36,751 nucleotides of DNA from Candidatus Methanoperedens sp. (GTDB taxonomy: Archaea; Halobacteriota; Methanosarcinia; Methanosarcinales; Methanoperedenaceae), in the NCBI GenBank assembly GCA_027460585.1, contig JAPZAP010000044.1, positions 1-36,751 of the forward strand, read 5' to 3'. Positions 1 through 7,896 of the stretch are shown piece by piece. The notes under the pieces are model-generated. The model was not told the origin of the DNA. It did no database searches and saw only the letters and a list, made by a program, of their open reading frames with translations. A program made the position numbers and the translations under genes. Every line of letters begins with the position of its first letter. Position 1 is the first letter of the stretch.

Positions 1-1441
1 TCCTGCGGTGAAACGCCCGGAAGGTCATGTACATTTTAAGAAAAAACTTGGATGGACATTAGGAATACTTGTCCTGTATTTCGTGCTGGCAAATATTCCT
101 TTATTCGGGCTGGATAAAAGCTCGATAGACCTTTTTGAACTTTACAGGGCATTCTTTGCCGGTGCATCAGGTTCACTGATGGTCTTGGGAATAGGCCCCA
201 TAGTCACGGCTTCAATAGTACTTCAGTTGCTTGTAGGCGCAAATGTCATAAAAATGGATCTTACTGATCCTCACCAGCAGGCTATTTTCCAGGGCTTGCA
301 GAAACTTATGGTTTTTGTGATGATCATTCTTGAAGCCCTGCCGCAGATACTTGGCGGGTTCATGAAGGCGGACGCTGCGCTTGCAGGGACCCTTGGCGTG
401 AGTGTAAGCTTCATCACGTTACTTTTATTTATTCAGGTATGTATCGGTGGCGTATTGATCCTCTACATGGATGAAATAGTCTCAAAGTGGGGCATAGGTT
501 CGGGCGTAGGAATGTTCATTATTGCCGGCGTATCCCAGCAGATTGTCCAGGGTATTTTCAACTGGAAAACCGATAATACTGGAGCCCCTATTGGTATCAT
601 CCCGAAATGGGTCTGGATGGCAGGCCCTTCCTCGGGTATCGATATGAATTATATTCTTGGCAACCCGATAGTCTTCCTCTATAGTGCAGGAATTCTAGCG
701 CTGATAAGTACTGTGCTCATCTACCTTATGGTCGTATACGTTGAAAGCACGCGCATCGAGATTCCACTTGCCCATGCAGCAGTCAGAGGCGCACGTGGTC
801 GATTCCTGGTAAAACTCATCTATGCAAGCGTTCTGCCAATGATCCTTGTAAGGGCATTGCAGGCAAATATCCAGATGGTAGGCCTGATTCTTTCAAGCAG
901 GGGTTTTTCATACCTGGGAACCTTCAAACAAGGAACGCCTGTTGGCGGCCTTATGTACTATCTCTCTCCGATTAACGGACCAAGCGACTGGATACCTTCT
1001 CTTATAGGACCGCGGTTCACAAGTCTGGGAGTTGCAGAGCCTGCAATGTGGCAGATAATTCTCCATGTCTGTACTGATGCGTTCATGCTAATATTTGGAG
1101 GTATAATCTTTGCCCTGTTCTGGATCGAAACTACAGGAATGGGTGCAAAGAACGTAGCAGAAAAGATCCAGAAGTCTGGAATGCAGATCCCTGGATATCG
1201 CCGTAGCAGCGGGACGCTTGAGCGTGTAATGCAGCGCTACATACCCAAAGTCACTGTTATCGGAGGAGCTTTCATAGGCGTTCTAACCCTCATCGCAAGC
1301 CTTCTGGGTACACTAGGAGGCGCGGGCGGAACAGGATTATTGCTGACCGTAAGCATCATGTACAGGCTGTATGAGGATATCGCCAGCCAGCAGATGATGG
1401 AAATGCACCCGATGATGAGAAGCTTCTTCGGGAAGGAATAG
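1..1441 (+). CDS. secY: Protein translocase subunit SecY (5' end outside window)
   Basis: Central channel subunit of the archaeal Sec translocon, which moves unfolded proteins across and into the cytoplasmic membrane. The reading frame is open from base 2. The residues before the GTG at base 8 read P-A-V-KRPEGHVHFK, which continues the usual archaeal SecY N-terminus, so that GTG is an internal valine and the true start lies upstream of the window. About ten hydrophobic segments are visible. Family hallmarks include GIGPIVTASIVLQLL near the plug, YMDEIVSKWGIGSG, ESTRIEIPLAHA and a C-terminal LLTVSIMYRLYE. Only a short N-terminal segment is missing. The family call is very safe. SecY usually ends the ribosomal-protein/spc-type operon in archaea, with adenylate kinase often next, but here the next gene is on the other strand. 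Confidence 0.97.
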   Translation, partial: PAVKRPEGHVHFKKKLGWTLGILVLYFVLANIPLFGLDKSSIDLFELYRAFFAGASGSLMVLGIGPIVTASIVLQLLVGANVIKMDLTDPHQQAIFQGLQKLMVFVMIILEALPQILGGFMKADAALAGTLGVSVSFITLLLFIQVCIGGVLILYMDEIVSKWGIGSGVGMFIIAGVSQQIVQGIFNWKTDNTGAPIGIIPKWVWMAGPSSGIDMNYILGNPIVFLYSAGILALISTVLIYLMVVYVESTRIEIPLAHAAVRGARGRFLVKLIYASVLPMILVRALQANIQMVGLILSSRGFSYLGTFKQGTPVGGLMYYLSPINGPSDWIPSLIGPRFTSLGVAEPAMWQIILHVCTDAFMLIFGGIIFALFWIETTGMGAKNVAEKIQKSGMQIPGYRRSSGTLERVMQRYIPKVTVIGGAFIGVLTLIASLLGTLGGAGGTGLLLTVSIMYRLYEDIASQQMMEMHPMMRSFFGKE

Positions 1442-1654
1442 ACGAAAAAAATAATTTAAATGGAATACGGATAACAAAGGATTGACGGATTTAATAGATT
1501 CGAGTCATCCGCACAATCCGTGTTCTATCATAATTTCTCTTTTATTGAAATTTTTTGCGTTTTTTTGATAGAATTTACAGGATCGACAGGATTCGATCAA
1601 AAAAATATCATGTAAATCCCGTGTGGGTTAAATGGAACTATTTATAAAACTAAT
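1442..1654. repeat. Intergenic spacer with a degenerate AATCCGTG-type repeat
   Basis: No gene is visible between secY and the convergent SAM-hydrolase-like gene. The stretch 1505-1526 reads TCATCCGCACAATCCGTGTTCT and closely resembles the repeats at 20535-20584 and 4528-4590. A second weak copy (GGATCGACAGGATTCGATC) lies near 1580-1600. AT-rich runs after the secY stop could serve as an archaeal oligo-T terminator. Confidence 0.5.
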
Positions 1655-2452
1655 TTAGGTGCAAGCTTTAGAAAAAGAGAGATATGCAATTATCTCATCA
1701 TCGATTTTTTTATCAAAGAATCGTGCGGCATTTCCTTGATTTACAGCAATTTCAAGAAATCCGTGGCTTCCTATTAACGTAAGAGGTTCTCCTTCCCTGC
1801 AAAATCCATACGAGTTAAGGAATGGAACTTTGATACCCTCGATTTCAAGAATATCACCAAAATTCAATTCAACGCCCCGCGAAGAAATGTTTGTAACAAT
1901 ATTCCCGAATGGATCCAGGAATATGACTTTTCCAAGGAATGAATCCGCAGTTTTAATCCCGGTCCCGAAATCCAGGTCAATGAAATCAAAAATCTCCGTA
2001 CCGACTTCTTCAATCCCCAATCCCTTCGAAATATGTGCCCCAATGGGAGCGAAAATATCCTTACCATGAAAAACGCTTGAAACATTGCTCCTGAAAAGTT
2101 TCCTGTTTATTATCTCATAAACCTCAAATTTCCCTATGCTTCTTGCGGCCGGGATCAGAAGACCATTATCAGGACCTATAAAATAATGGATATCGCCGTC
2201 AGGCGATTGCGCCCTCGCCGCGACCGGGCGCCGGTTCGTTCCGACACCGGGATCAACCACTGCAATATGGACTGTGTCGGTGGGAAAATATTTCGCGCTT
2301 GTCATTAAAACAAATGCACCTGTGTGAATATCATGACGAGGTATTGAATGAGAGATGTCAACAATGTTTGCATCCGGGTTAATACCAAGTATTACACCCT
2401 TCATGGATGCCGGATATACATCCCCGAAATCTGAAAGCAACGTTATTACCAT
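1655..2452 (-). CDS. SAM hydroxide adenosyltransferase (DUF62 family)
   Basis: This family hydrolyses S-adenosylmethionine to adenosine and methionine using an activated water and is related to the fluorinase/chlorinase enzymes. Counting from the ATG at 2452, the protein is 265 aa and begins MVITLLSDFGD, the typical family opening (M-I-T-L-x-T-D-F-G). The catalytic triad known from the Pyrococcus enzyme (Asp-Arg-His) can be placed at Asp67 (VVDPGVG), Arg74/75 and His129 (FHGKDIFAP). An in-frame start five codons upstream (2467) is possible but does not fit the family N-terminus. The gene is single and convergent with secY. The enzyme family is well supported; the cellular purpose of SAM hydrolysis is not settled. 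Confidence 0.9.
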   Translation of the reverse strand: MVITLLSDFGDVYPASMKGVILGINPDANIVDISHSIPRHDIHTGAFVLMTSAKYFPTDTVHIAVVDPGVGTNRRPVAARAQSPDGDIHYFIGPDNGLLIPAARSIGKFEVYEIINRKLFRSNVSSVFHGKDIFAPIGAHISKGLGIEEVGTEIFDFIDLDFGTGIKTADSFLGKVIFLDPFGNIVTNISSRGVELNFGDILEIEGIKVPFLNSYGFCREGEPLTLIGSHGFLEIAVNQGNAARFFDKKIDDEIIAYLSFSKACT

Positions 2453-2467
2453 ACAAGAAACATTCAA

Positions 2468-2919
2468 TATATGTTTAACTATATTTTTTTTTCGTTGTCT
2501 ATGATCGGGACTATAGTAGATGTTGATATTTTTGAGACCTGGCGAGAAAACAGGAATTTAATGAAAACAACAATAAAAAAGGGTGTTATTAACTTATAAA
2601 TGACGATATTGGAATTAAAAAGCGTGGAAAGTATAGATTTCGCCCTGGTTTAGAGACATGCCGAATACCTATAAACCAGAGGGATCTGAATTATTCTTGC
2701 AGGGGTCATACCCAATATTCAAAGCATGATCCGAGGGGCGCCTCTTGATGGTTTGCTACGCCCTCGCAGAAATATACCATTCCCGCCCGCAGGCATTCCC
2801 GCAGGGCAAACCTTCAAGTTGGGCGCACCGCATTTGATAAAGGGCGGGCAGCAGGCGACGGATTTCTTTTTATTACGCATCGAAGCATTTATCATTTAAT
2901 AAGATGGTACTAGATAATA
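2468..2919. other. Gene-free stretch with a GC-rich, hairpin-rich core (2641-2872)
   Basis: No convincing protein gene is seen in these 452 bases. The first part (2468-2640) is AT-rich and probably holds the promoter of the minus-strand gene. From about 2641 to 2860 the base composition turns GC-rich and several inverted repeats appear: CTGGTTTA (2645-2652) with TAAACCAG (2672-2679); GGGT/ACCC (2703-2706 and 2710-2713); GAGG-GGCG-CCTC (2733-2744); and GGTTTGC (2750-2756) with GCAAACC (2806-2812), enclosing two copies of CATTCCCGC. A T-rich run (TTTCTTTTTATTA) follows near 2863-2875. This could be a structured non-coding RNA. It does not match the conserved cores of SRP RNA or RNase P RNA that I know. 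Confidence 0.4.
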
Positions 2920-3963
2920 ATGGTTCTTGAGAAGAAGGCAGTATCCTTTTCTATTCAAGGTATGAATAAAATACCTGCTATTTATGTTGCTGAAATGTTC
3001 CAACACATTCAAAATATCCTCTATAGTATAGGAGACCATTTGGAAGGGAATGCCCCACGTCCTAAAGGAGATTTTCCACAGTCTGTTAAAGAAAATTGTT
3101 CTTTAGTAGTCACAGGATTGAAATCAGGGAGCGTTCATGCACAAATGCAGATTGGAGATATTCAAGAGGGATTATTTGAAGCACAGACTTATGGTGAAAG
3201 AACTATTGATATTGCCAATAATTTATTAAATCTCCTTTCTAATAAGGATATAATCGAGACCGATTTGTTAAATCCACAACTCTACAACATCATAAATAAT
3301 CCCCATCGCCTTAATAGAATTCTTAGAGATTACGAAGCTATATGGCCGGATAGTAAATCTAAATTTAACGTAAATCTACGATTTGGCAAATCATTGCCGA
3401 TACACCTTAATCCATTACGAAAAGATTTAATCCGTTCTATAATTCAAAAACCACCAAAAGAATATGAAAAAGAAGTTGTTGGACGACTAATAGAATTGCG
3501 CGTAGATAAAAAAAGAGAGTTCCGGGTTGATTCACCTGAGGGATTGATAACATGTCAATATTCACCTGAAATCGAAGGTAATATCATCAGTGCATTGGGG
3601 GAATTAGTGAGAATACGAGGAATAATGAAACCGACAGGAGGAAAGTATATCTTAAATATTCAAGATGAAACTTCCTTAGAAAAATTGGATAATCTTACTA
3701 TCAAAAGTTTCAAAAAAGATTCAGTAGAGAAACAATTAAAGGAAGCTATATCTATTGATATTGCTTTTGAAAACGAACAATATATTCTTTCTAATGATGA
3801 ATTTGGATTATTAGTGGTCCACCAGAACATGGAATTAGCTTATAAAGAAGCACAAGAAGAGTTTGCGATTTTAGTTGAAGAGTATGTAGATGCTCCAGAA
3901 GATGATTTGACTGAAGGAGCGAAGAAATTTAGAAATAAATTGATCAGTCTTTTGGAAAAATAA
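2920..3963 (+). CDS. Unknown protein paired with a HicA-like toxin
   Basis: A 347-aa protein that I do not recognise as a whole, with no signal peptide or membrane segment. Its last 60-70 residues (about 285-347; ISIDIAFENEQYILSNDEFG followed by a helix rich in Ala, Glu and Val) resemble the partially degraded RNase-H-like fold of HicB-type antitoxins, which read as beta-strand, turn, ELG/EFG, then an EALxxFxEEL-like helix. This is a pattern judgement, not an alignment. The first 240 residues would be extra. The gene is followed after one base by a HicA-like gene, so the two are almost certainly co-transcribed. Codon use is strongly AT-rich compared with secY and other neighbours, consistent with horizontal acquisition. 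It may be an unusually large antitoxin or an effector in a toxin-antitoxin-like defence unit. Confidence 0.6.
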   Translation: MVLEKKAVSFSIQGMNKIPAIYVAEMFQHIQNILYSIGDHLEGNAPRPKGDFPQSVKENCSLVVTGLKSGSVHAQMQIGDIQEGLFEAQTYGERTIDIANNLLNLLSNKDIIETDLLNPQLYNIINNPHRLNRILRDYEAIWPDSKSKFNVNLRFGKSLPIHLNPLRKDLIRSIIQKPPKEYEKEVVGRLIELRVDKKREFRVDSPEGLITCQYSPEIEGNIISALGELVRIRGIMKPTGGKYILNIQDETSLEKLDNLTIKSFKKDSVEKQLKEAISIDIAFENEQYILSNDEFGLLVVHQNMELAYKEAQEEFAILVEEYVDAPEDDLTEGAKKFRNKLISLLEK

Positions 3964-3964
3964 A

Positions 3965-4246
3965 ATGAGTGCTTATAAAACAAAAGATATGGGGTCTGCT
4001 TTAAAAAAGAAGGGTTTTAAATTCCACCAATCACATCATACTTTTTATGTATTTTATTTCAATGGAAAGAAAACTAATATAAAAACCTTCATCAGTCATG
4101 GGGAAAAAGAATATGGAGATACCTTAATTAGTGCAATGAAAAAACAACTTCATCTCTCTCGCGAAGAATTTGATAATCTAATATCATGTCCATTAAAAGA
4201 AGAAAAGCTAATTGAAATATATTTAAAACAAGGATTAATAGAATAG
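3965..4246 (+). CDS. HicA-family toxin-like protein
   Basis: A 93-aa protein with the HicA layout, a small dsRBD-like fold that acts as a translation-dependent mRNA interferase in type II toxin-antitoxin systems. The family pattern is KKKGFKFHQSHHTFYVF near residues 14-30, with the catalytic histidine expected in S-H-H (24-25). It is followed by a second strand and HGEKEYGDTLISAMKKQLH, matching the HicA pattern HxGKExxxGTLxxIxKQxxLSxEEF. It is slightly longer than typical HicA proteins (60-80 aa). It begins one base after the stop of the 347-aa gene, so toxin follows putative antitoxin, the reverse of the classical hicAB order. A tRNA-Arg gene lies about 130 bases downstream. AT-rich composition suggests transfer. 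Confidence 0.7.
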   Translation: MSAYKTKDMGSALKKKGFKFHQSHHTFYVFYFNGKKTNIKTFISHGEKEYGDTLISAMKKQLHLSREEFDNLISCPLKEEKLIEIYLKQGLIE

Positions 4247-4375
4247 ATAGATTGTATTCTGGCATAAATACCGACACGAATTCAAACAATCATGTAATAT
4301 AACCTTTTTATAGTATTATGCCCGTTTCACCGCTAAATAGTTAAAAACAAAAAAATTACTGTTGTCAATACCAAT

Positions 4376-4449
4376 GGACTCGTGGGGTAGCCTGGATATC
4401 CTGGCGGGCTTCGAACCCGCAGACCCGCGTTCGAATCGCGGCGAGTCCG
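4376..4449 (+). tRNA. tRNA-Arg (anticodon UCG)
   Basis: A full cloverleaf can be folded by eye. The acceptor stem is GGACTCG (4376-4382) with CGAGTCC (4442-4448), followed by discriminator G at 4449. The D arm is GGGT/ATCC with the loop AGCCTGGAT. The anticodon stem is GCGGG/CCCGC with the loop CTTCGAA, giving anticodon TCG (reads CGA, arginine). The T arm is CCGCG-TTCGAAT-CGCGG. CCA is not encoded, no intron is seen, and a short T run follows. I found no copy of its 3' end elsewhere in the window, so there is no sign that it served as the attachment site of the element at 25647-32972. Confidence 0.95.
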
Positions 4450-4675
4450 TTTATTTTTTTCTTTGAAAGAAGGATTATTTTTTATCGTGATAACGTCTCT
4501 GTGCAGCTTTCAACAAAAATCTGTGTTAATCGGTGTAAATCTGTGTCTAAAAACGTCCCCAAGAAACGGATTACACAGATTTCACGGATTGCGATCCCGT
4601 AATCTCAGGATTAGAATAAACCAAAATCAGCTCATTGAAAAAAAAAAGGATTCCGGTTAATACCGGAATATTGTT
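4450..4675. repeat. Imperfect inverted repeat of the AATCTGTGT/ACACAGATT family
   Basis: AATCGGTGTAAATCTGTGT (4528-4546) pairs imperfectly with ACACAGATTTCACGGATT (4573-4590) and could form a stem with a loop of about 26 bases. It belongs to the same loosely conserved repeat family as 1505-1526 and 20535-20584. The 65-codon open frame that covers it is made of repeat sequence and is not credible as a gene. Confidence 0.55.
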
Positions 4676-5854
4676 CTATCTTGTCAAATACCAGAGCAAA
4701 ACCAGTATAATAAGAAGTATTATTCCATACCAGATATAATTATTGTTGCCCTTTTCTTCTTCTACTTTGGGCACAGGTTTTGGAGCCTCGATCTTTGGAG
4801 CAGGCTTTGGTTTTGGTGGCTCAGGCTTTGGTTCAGGTTCCGGTATTGGCTCAGGTACAACCTCTTTGACCTTTTCCTTGACAGCGCCGGTTATGAATGG
4901 ACTTTGAACACCGGTCATGACTGCCATCACACGGACTTTACCAGTGAGATTATTGTCAACTTTTGCGCCCCAGATGATCCTCTTGGTGTTGGGGACTTTA
5001 TCCATAATCAATTCACCGGTGACAGCTACCTCTTCGAGTGTGAGGTCTTCGCCTCCAACGATGTGGATCAGCACACCATAGCAATCATCGAAGCTAGTAA
5101 CATCAAGCAACGGCGTAGCAATGGCCTGGGAAACCGCTTTGATTACCCTCTCAACGCCATCTCCTTCACCGATACCTATTGATGAGATACCGCCGCGTTC
5201 CATGACTGCGCGAAGATCTGCATAGTCAAGGTTAACAAGGCTTGGCTGAGTGATCGTATCTGTGAGATTCTTCACGAATGCCCCGACAAGGGCATTGGCG
5301 ACATTGAGCGCTTCCTTTAATGGAAGGTTGCCCGCGACTTCTCTTAATTTTGAGTTGTCTATGATAACTACGGAATCACAGGATTCTGCAAGCAGTTTTA
5401 TTGCTTCTCTTGCTTTCTCCCTTCTTGACATCTCGATAGTGAATGGAATTGTTACGCAGCCAATGGTAAGAGCATTAAGCGAACGTGTGATTTCTGCGAC
5501 CACAGGGATCGCTCCTGTACCTGTTCCACCGCCCAATCCTGCCACAAGGAATACAAGATTCGAACCTTCAAGTTCAGCTCTTAACTCGGCAGTATTTTCT
5601 CTTGTTGCCTGCGCGCCCATTTCCGGGTAGCCGCCGCATCCGTGCCCTTTGCACAGTTTTTCTCCGAGCAGGATCACTTTATCTGCTTTTTGTACATAAA
5701 GATGATTTACATCCGTATTAGCAGCAATAATCCTGCCGCCTGTGATACCTTTCTCTGCTATCCAAGTTGTAATATTACAACCAGCTCCACCTAAGCCAAC
5801 GACGGCAACAGATGGTTTCGCTGTTTTTGCAAACTCTTTTAAATCAGTAACCAT
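4676..5854 (-). CDS. ftsZ: FtsZ-family GTPase with proline-rich linker and C-terminal membrane anchor
   Basis: Tubulin/FtsZ GTPase, the cytoskeletal protein that polymerises at the division site. Residues 15-330 form the core: nucleotide loop GLGGAGCN (20-27), tubulin signature GGGTGTG (108-114) and T7 synergy loop N-L-D-Y-A-D (208-213) with both catalytic-type Asp residues, so GTP hydrolysis is expected. Instead of the usual short conserved C-terminal peptide that binds SepF or FtsA, the tail is a Pro/Glu/Lys-rich linker (332-367) and then a hydrophobic helix (about 373-391) ending in Tyr-Leu-Thr-Arg. The protein is 392 aa. A clear Shine-Dalgarno GGAGG lies about 10 bases upstream of the ATG. 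Self-anchoring in the membrane is my inference. It could be a second, specialised FtsZ paralogue rather than the main division protein. Confidence 0.92.
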   Translation of the reverse strand: MVTDLKEFAKTAKPSVAVVGLGGAGCNITTWIAEKGITGGRIIAANTDVNHLYVQKADKVILLGEKLCKGHGCGGYPEMGAQATRENTAELRAELEGSNLVFLVAGLGGGTGTGAIPVVAEITRSLNALTIGCVTIPFTIEMSRREKAREAIKLLAESCDSVVIIDNSKLREVAGNLPLKEALNVANALVGAFVKNLTDTITQPSLVNLDYADLRAVMERGGISSIGIGEGDGVERVIKAVSQAIATPLLDVTSFDDCYGVLIHIVGGEDLTLEEVAVTGELIMDKVPNTKRIIWGAKVDNNLTGKVRVMAVMTGVQSPFITGAVKEKVKEVVPEPIPEPEPKPEPPKPKPAPKIEAPKPVPKVEEEKGNNNYIWYGIILLIILVLLWYLTR

Positions 5855-5983
5855 ATTTTAAAAGCCTCCTTCGAATGAATGGCTTGACATTTAAATAGTT
5901 ATTTAACTATATATGCTTTTTCTGGTTTTTTTTTATTATTCTGAATATCGATGGTTTCATCCCATAATTTTATCCTGCATAGT

Positions 5984-5992
5984 TTTAAATTA
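5984..5992 (+). promoter_or_regulatory. Putative TATA box of a leaderless transcript
   Basis: TTTAAATTA is centred about 26 bases upstream of the ATG at 6014, the spacing expected for an archaeal TATA box whose transcript starts at or next to the start codon. There is no Shine-Dalgarno sequence before 6014, which agrees. A second AT-rich element (AATATATAAG, 5999-6008) lies too close to serve this start. Confidence 0.4.
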
Positions 5993-6013
5993 TTTTGCAA
6001 TATATAAGTTTGC

Positions 6014-6631
6014 ATGAAGATCGTAAAATTGAACACTTCCCCGAATGATTGTAATGCGTACCTGGTTGATGGAACGATATTGATAGATGTTGGCATGGAC
6101 GGGAATTCAATGATATCTGAACTTAAAAAATATATCCAGCTATCTGAACTTAAAACAATTATCCTTACCCATTGTCATTATGACCATTCAGGAGGAGCGG
6201 GAGACGTAGCGTTGGCCACAGGAGCTAAGATCGCTATCCATAAAGACGATGGGACACTGTTGAAAGACTCAACTGCCACCGCATCAAAGTTATTCGGGAA
6301 AAAAGCGCCAGAGGTCAAACCTGATATTCTATTAAAAGGAGGCGAAACATTTGGGTCACTTGTTGTGATCCATACCCCAGGTCATACGCCCGGCGGCATT
6401 TGCCTTTATGATGCGGCCACAAAAACCCTCTTCTCAGGAGACACAGTGTTCGAAGATGGAAGTTTCGGGAGAACTGACCTCTACGGTGGAAACCAGGGAA
6501 AATTGATCGAATCCATAAGGAAGCTTACGCTTCTTGATGTCAGGATAATGTATCCTGGTCATGGCGATGTCGTATCTAACAATGCCAATGAACAAATCAA
6601 GCTCTCACTTGCAATGGCTTCCCAATTTTAA
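6014..6631 (+). CDS. Metallo-beta-lactamase-fold hydrolase
   Basis: A 205-aa single-domain metallo-beta-lactamase protein of the glyoxalase II/YcbL-like type. Metal ligands are visible: HCHYDH (53-58), His124 in HTPGHTPGG, Asp143 in FSGDTVF and His183 in YPGHGDV. The size and motif spacing suit a hydroxyacylglutathione hydrolase-like or generic thioesterase/hydrolase; the substrate cannot be read from sequence. It is transcribed divergently from ftsZ and convergently with the small tail-anchored protein, whose stop codon it overlaps (6628-6631). There is no sign of a signal peptide, so it is probably cytoplasmic. Confidence 0.88.
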   Translation: MKIVKLNTSPNDCNAYLVDGTILIDVGMDGNSMISELKKYIQLSELKTIILTHCHYDHSGGAGDVALATGAKIAIHKDDGTLLKDSTATASKLFGKKAPEVKPDILLKGGETFGSLVVIHTPGHTPGGICLYDAATKTLFSGDTVFEDGSFGRTDLYGGNQGKLIESIRKLTLLDVRIMYPGHGDVVSNNANEQIKLSLAMASQF

Positions 6632-6945
6632 ACCGCTTTGGATCGTATCAGGATTCCTATAGCAACAACAAGGATCAGCACTAGTATAGGGACTATTATA
6701 TTCTTTATTGTCCCATGAATTTGATTCAATGTTGCATTCAACCGGTTTATTGAGTCTATAACTGGTTCAAGGTCGATCTTTGGAGGAGGAGTGACCCTCT
6801 CAATGACAGGTTCCGGTCTTGCCTCAACTTCTTGAGGAACAGGCCTTGGGAGCTCTTTTTTTACCGGTACAGCCATAGGTTTCGTCGGCTGGGGCGGTTT
6901 ATTCTTTAATAATGCTTTAAATAATGCATCTTCGCTATATGCCAT
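6628..6945 (-). CDS. Small proline-rich protein with C-terminal transmembrane helix
   Basis: A 105-aa protein that I cannot assign to a named family. Order of parts: a short helical N-terminus (MAYSEDALFKALL), a Pro/Lys/Glu-rich linker (about 17-55), an amphipathic stretch (58-82, LEPVIDSINRLNATLNQIHG) that could form a coiled coil, and a hydrophobic helix (about 84-101) followed by RSKAV. This is the same architecture as the tail of the neighbouring FtsZ (Pro-rich linker plus terminal helix). It overlaps the end of the convergent hydrolase gene by 4 bases. A tail-anchored partner of the FtsZ protein is an attractive guess but unproven. Confidence 0.7.
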   Translation of the reverse strand: MAYSEDALFKALLKNKPPQPTKPMAVPVKKELPRPVPQEVEARPEPVIERVTPPPKIDLEPVIDSINRLNATLNQIHGTIKNIIVPILVLILVVAIGILIRSKAV

Positions 6946-7059
6946 TTTAATGTACCCTTCTGCCTCTGGATTTGTAATTCCAGAAACAATAATAAGATTG
7001 CCTTTTTTCTATTTAAACCATTTGCAGGGAACGGTTTGAAAAAAAAAGAAGAGATATTG

Positions 7060-7773
7060 TTACTGTTTTTCTCCCCTTATCGTTATCACTGTCTGCCTTA
7101 TGGGCAGTACCTTTCCCGAATTCTTTACGGCCTCCTCTACGATCCTTTGCAGCCCGAAACAGCAGGGAACTTCCATATTAACAAGAGTGATACTTTTTAT
7201 CGTGTTTTTCTTGATAAGTTCTGTCAGTTTTTCCACGTAAAAATCCGCATCATCAAGCTTGGGGCATCCGATGATAAGGGATTTTCCCTTGAGGAAGTCT
7301 TGATGGAAGTTGGGATAGGCAAATGGAACACAATCTGCTGCCACCAGAAGATCAGCATCCTTAAAATATGACGCTTCGGGGGAGACCAGCATGAGCTGCA
7401 CAGGCCACTGCCTCAATTCGGGGCTCTGGCGATGGCGAACTTCGGTTTGTTCCTTTTTCTCGCTTCTCAGGTCCATTGCCATACTGCCCGGACATCCGCA
7501 GGGAATCTCTTTCTGCGCTTTTTTCTCTGGTTTTTGGTGTTCAAGATGCTTTTTTACAGCTTCCTCATTAAATTCAGGTGCATTCCTCTTTATTATAGTG
7601 ATAGCATCCTGCGGGCAGTGTCCCAGGCAGGCGCCAAGACCATCGCAAAACCTGTCATCGACCAGCTTTGCTTTCCCGTTGATCAATTTTATTGCACCTT
7701 CTGCACAATTGGGGATACACTGGCCGCACCCGTTACATTTATCTTCGTCTATGAAAACAATATCTCGATTCAT
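7060..7773 (-). CDS. Ferredoxin-domain iron-sulfur protein
   Basis: From the ATG at 7773 the protein is 237 aa. The N-terminus carries ferredoxin-like cluster motifs. The first is canonical (C-x2-C-x2-C-x3-C in CNGCGQCIPNC). The second has the family variant CDGLGACLGHCP, which lacks one Cys of the usual motif. A basic linker with CGCPGS follows, then an alpha/beta domain with further conserved cysteines (IIGCPKLDDADFY and VPCCFGLQRIVEEA). Such proteins are common in methanogens and anaerobic bacteria and are thought to act in electron transfer or redox sensing; no precise role is known to me. The longer frame begins with TTG at 7782 and is less likely. It is divergent from the Cys-rich Lrp-type regulator, which may control it. 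Confidence 0.85.
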   Translation of the reverse strand: MNRDIVFIDEDKCNGCGQCIPNCAEGAIKLINGKAKLVDDRFCDGLGACLGHCPQDAITIIKRNAPEFNEEAVKKHLEHQKPEKKAQKEIPCGCPGSMAMDLRSEKKEQTEVRHRQSPELRQWPVQLMLVSPEASYFKDADLLVAADCVPFAYPNFHQDFLKGKSLIIGCPKLDDADFYVEKLTELIKKNTIKSITLVNMEVPCCFGLQRIVEEAVKNSGKVLPIRQTVITIRGEKQ

Positions 7774-7896
7774 AATTATCAATTAATAAACGATTTTATA
7801 ACTTATAAGGATTTTGGTTATTAAATATAGGAATATTATTGTATATTATAGTCAATGATAGAAAGATATTTAATAATTCCTGCTAAATGAGAATTT

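Noticed and set aside
2641-2875. SRP RNA or RNase P RNA
   Set aside because: The conserved core motifs of both RNAs that I know are not present.
4376-4449. tRNA-Arg as the attachment site of a mobile element
   Set aside because: No duplicate of its 3' end was found in the window, and the integrated element has its own direct repeats elsewhere.
4463-4660. 65-codon open frame on the + strand
   Set aside because: It consists largely of the dispersed inverted repeat and has no ribosome site or family similarity.
5250-5630. Open frame antisense to ftsZ
   Set aside because: It lies wholly inside a well-supported gene on the other strand; its sequence is the usual shadow pattern.
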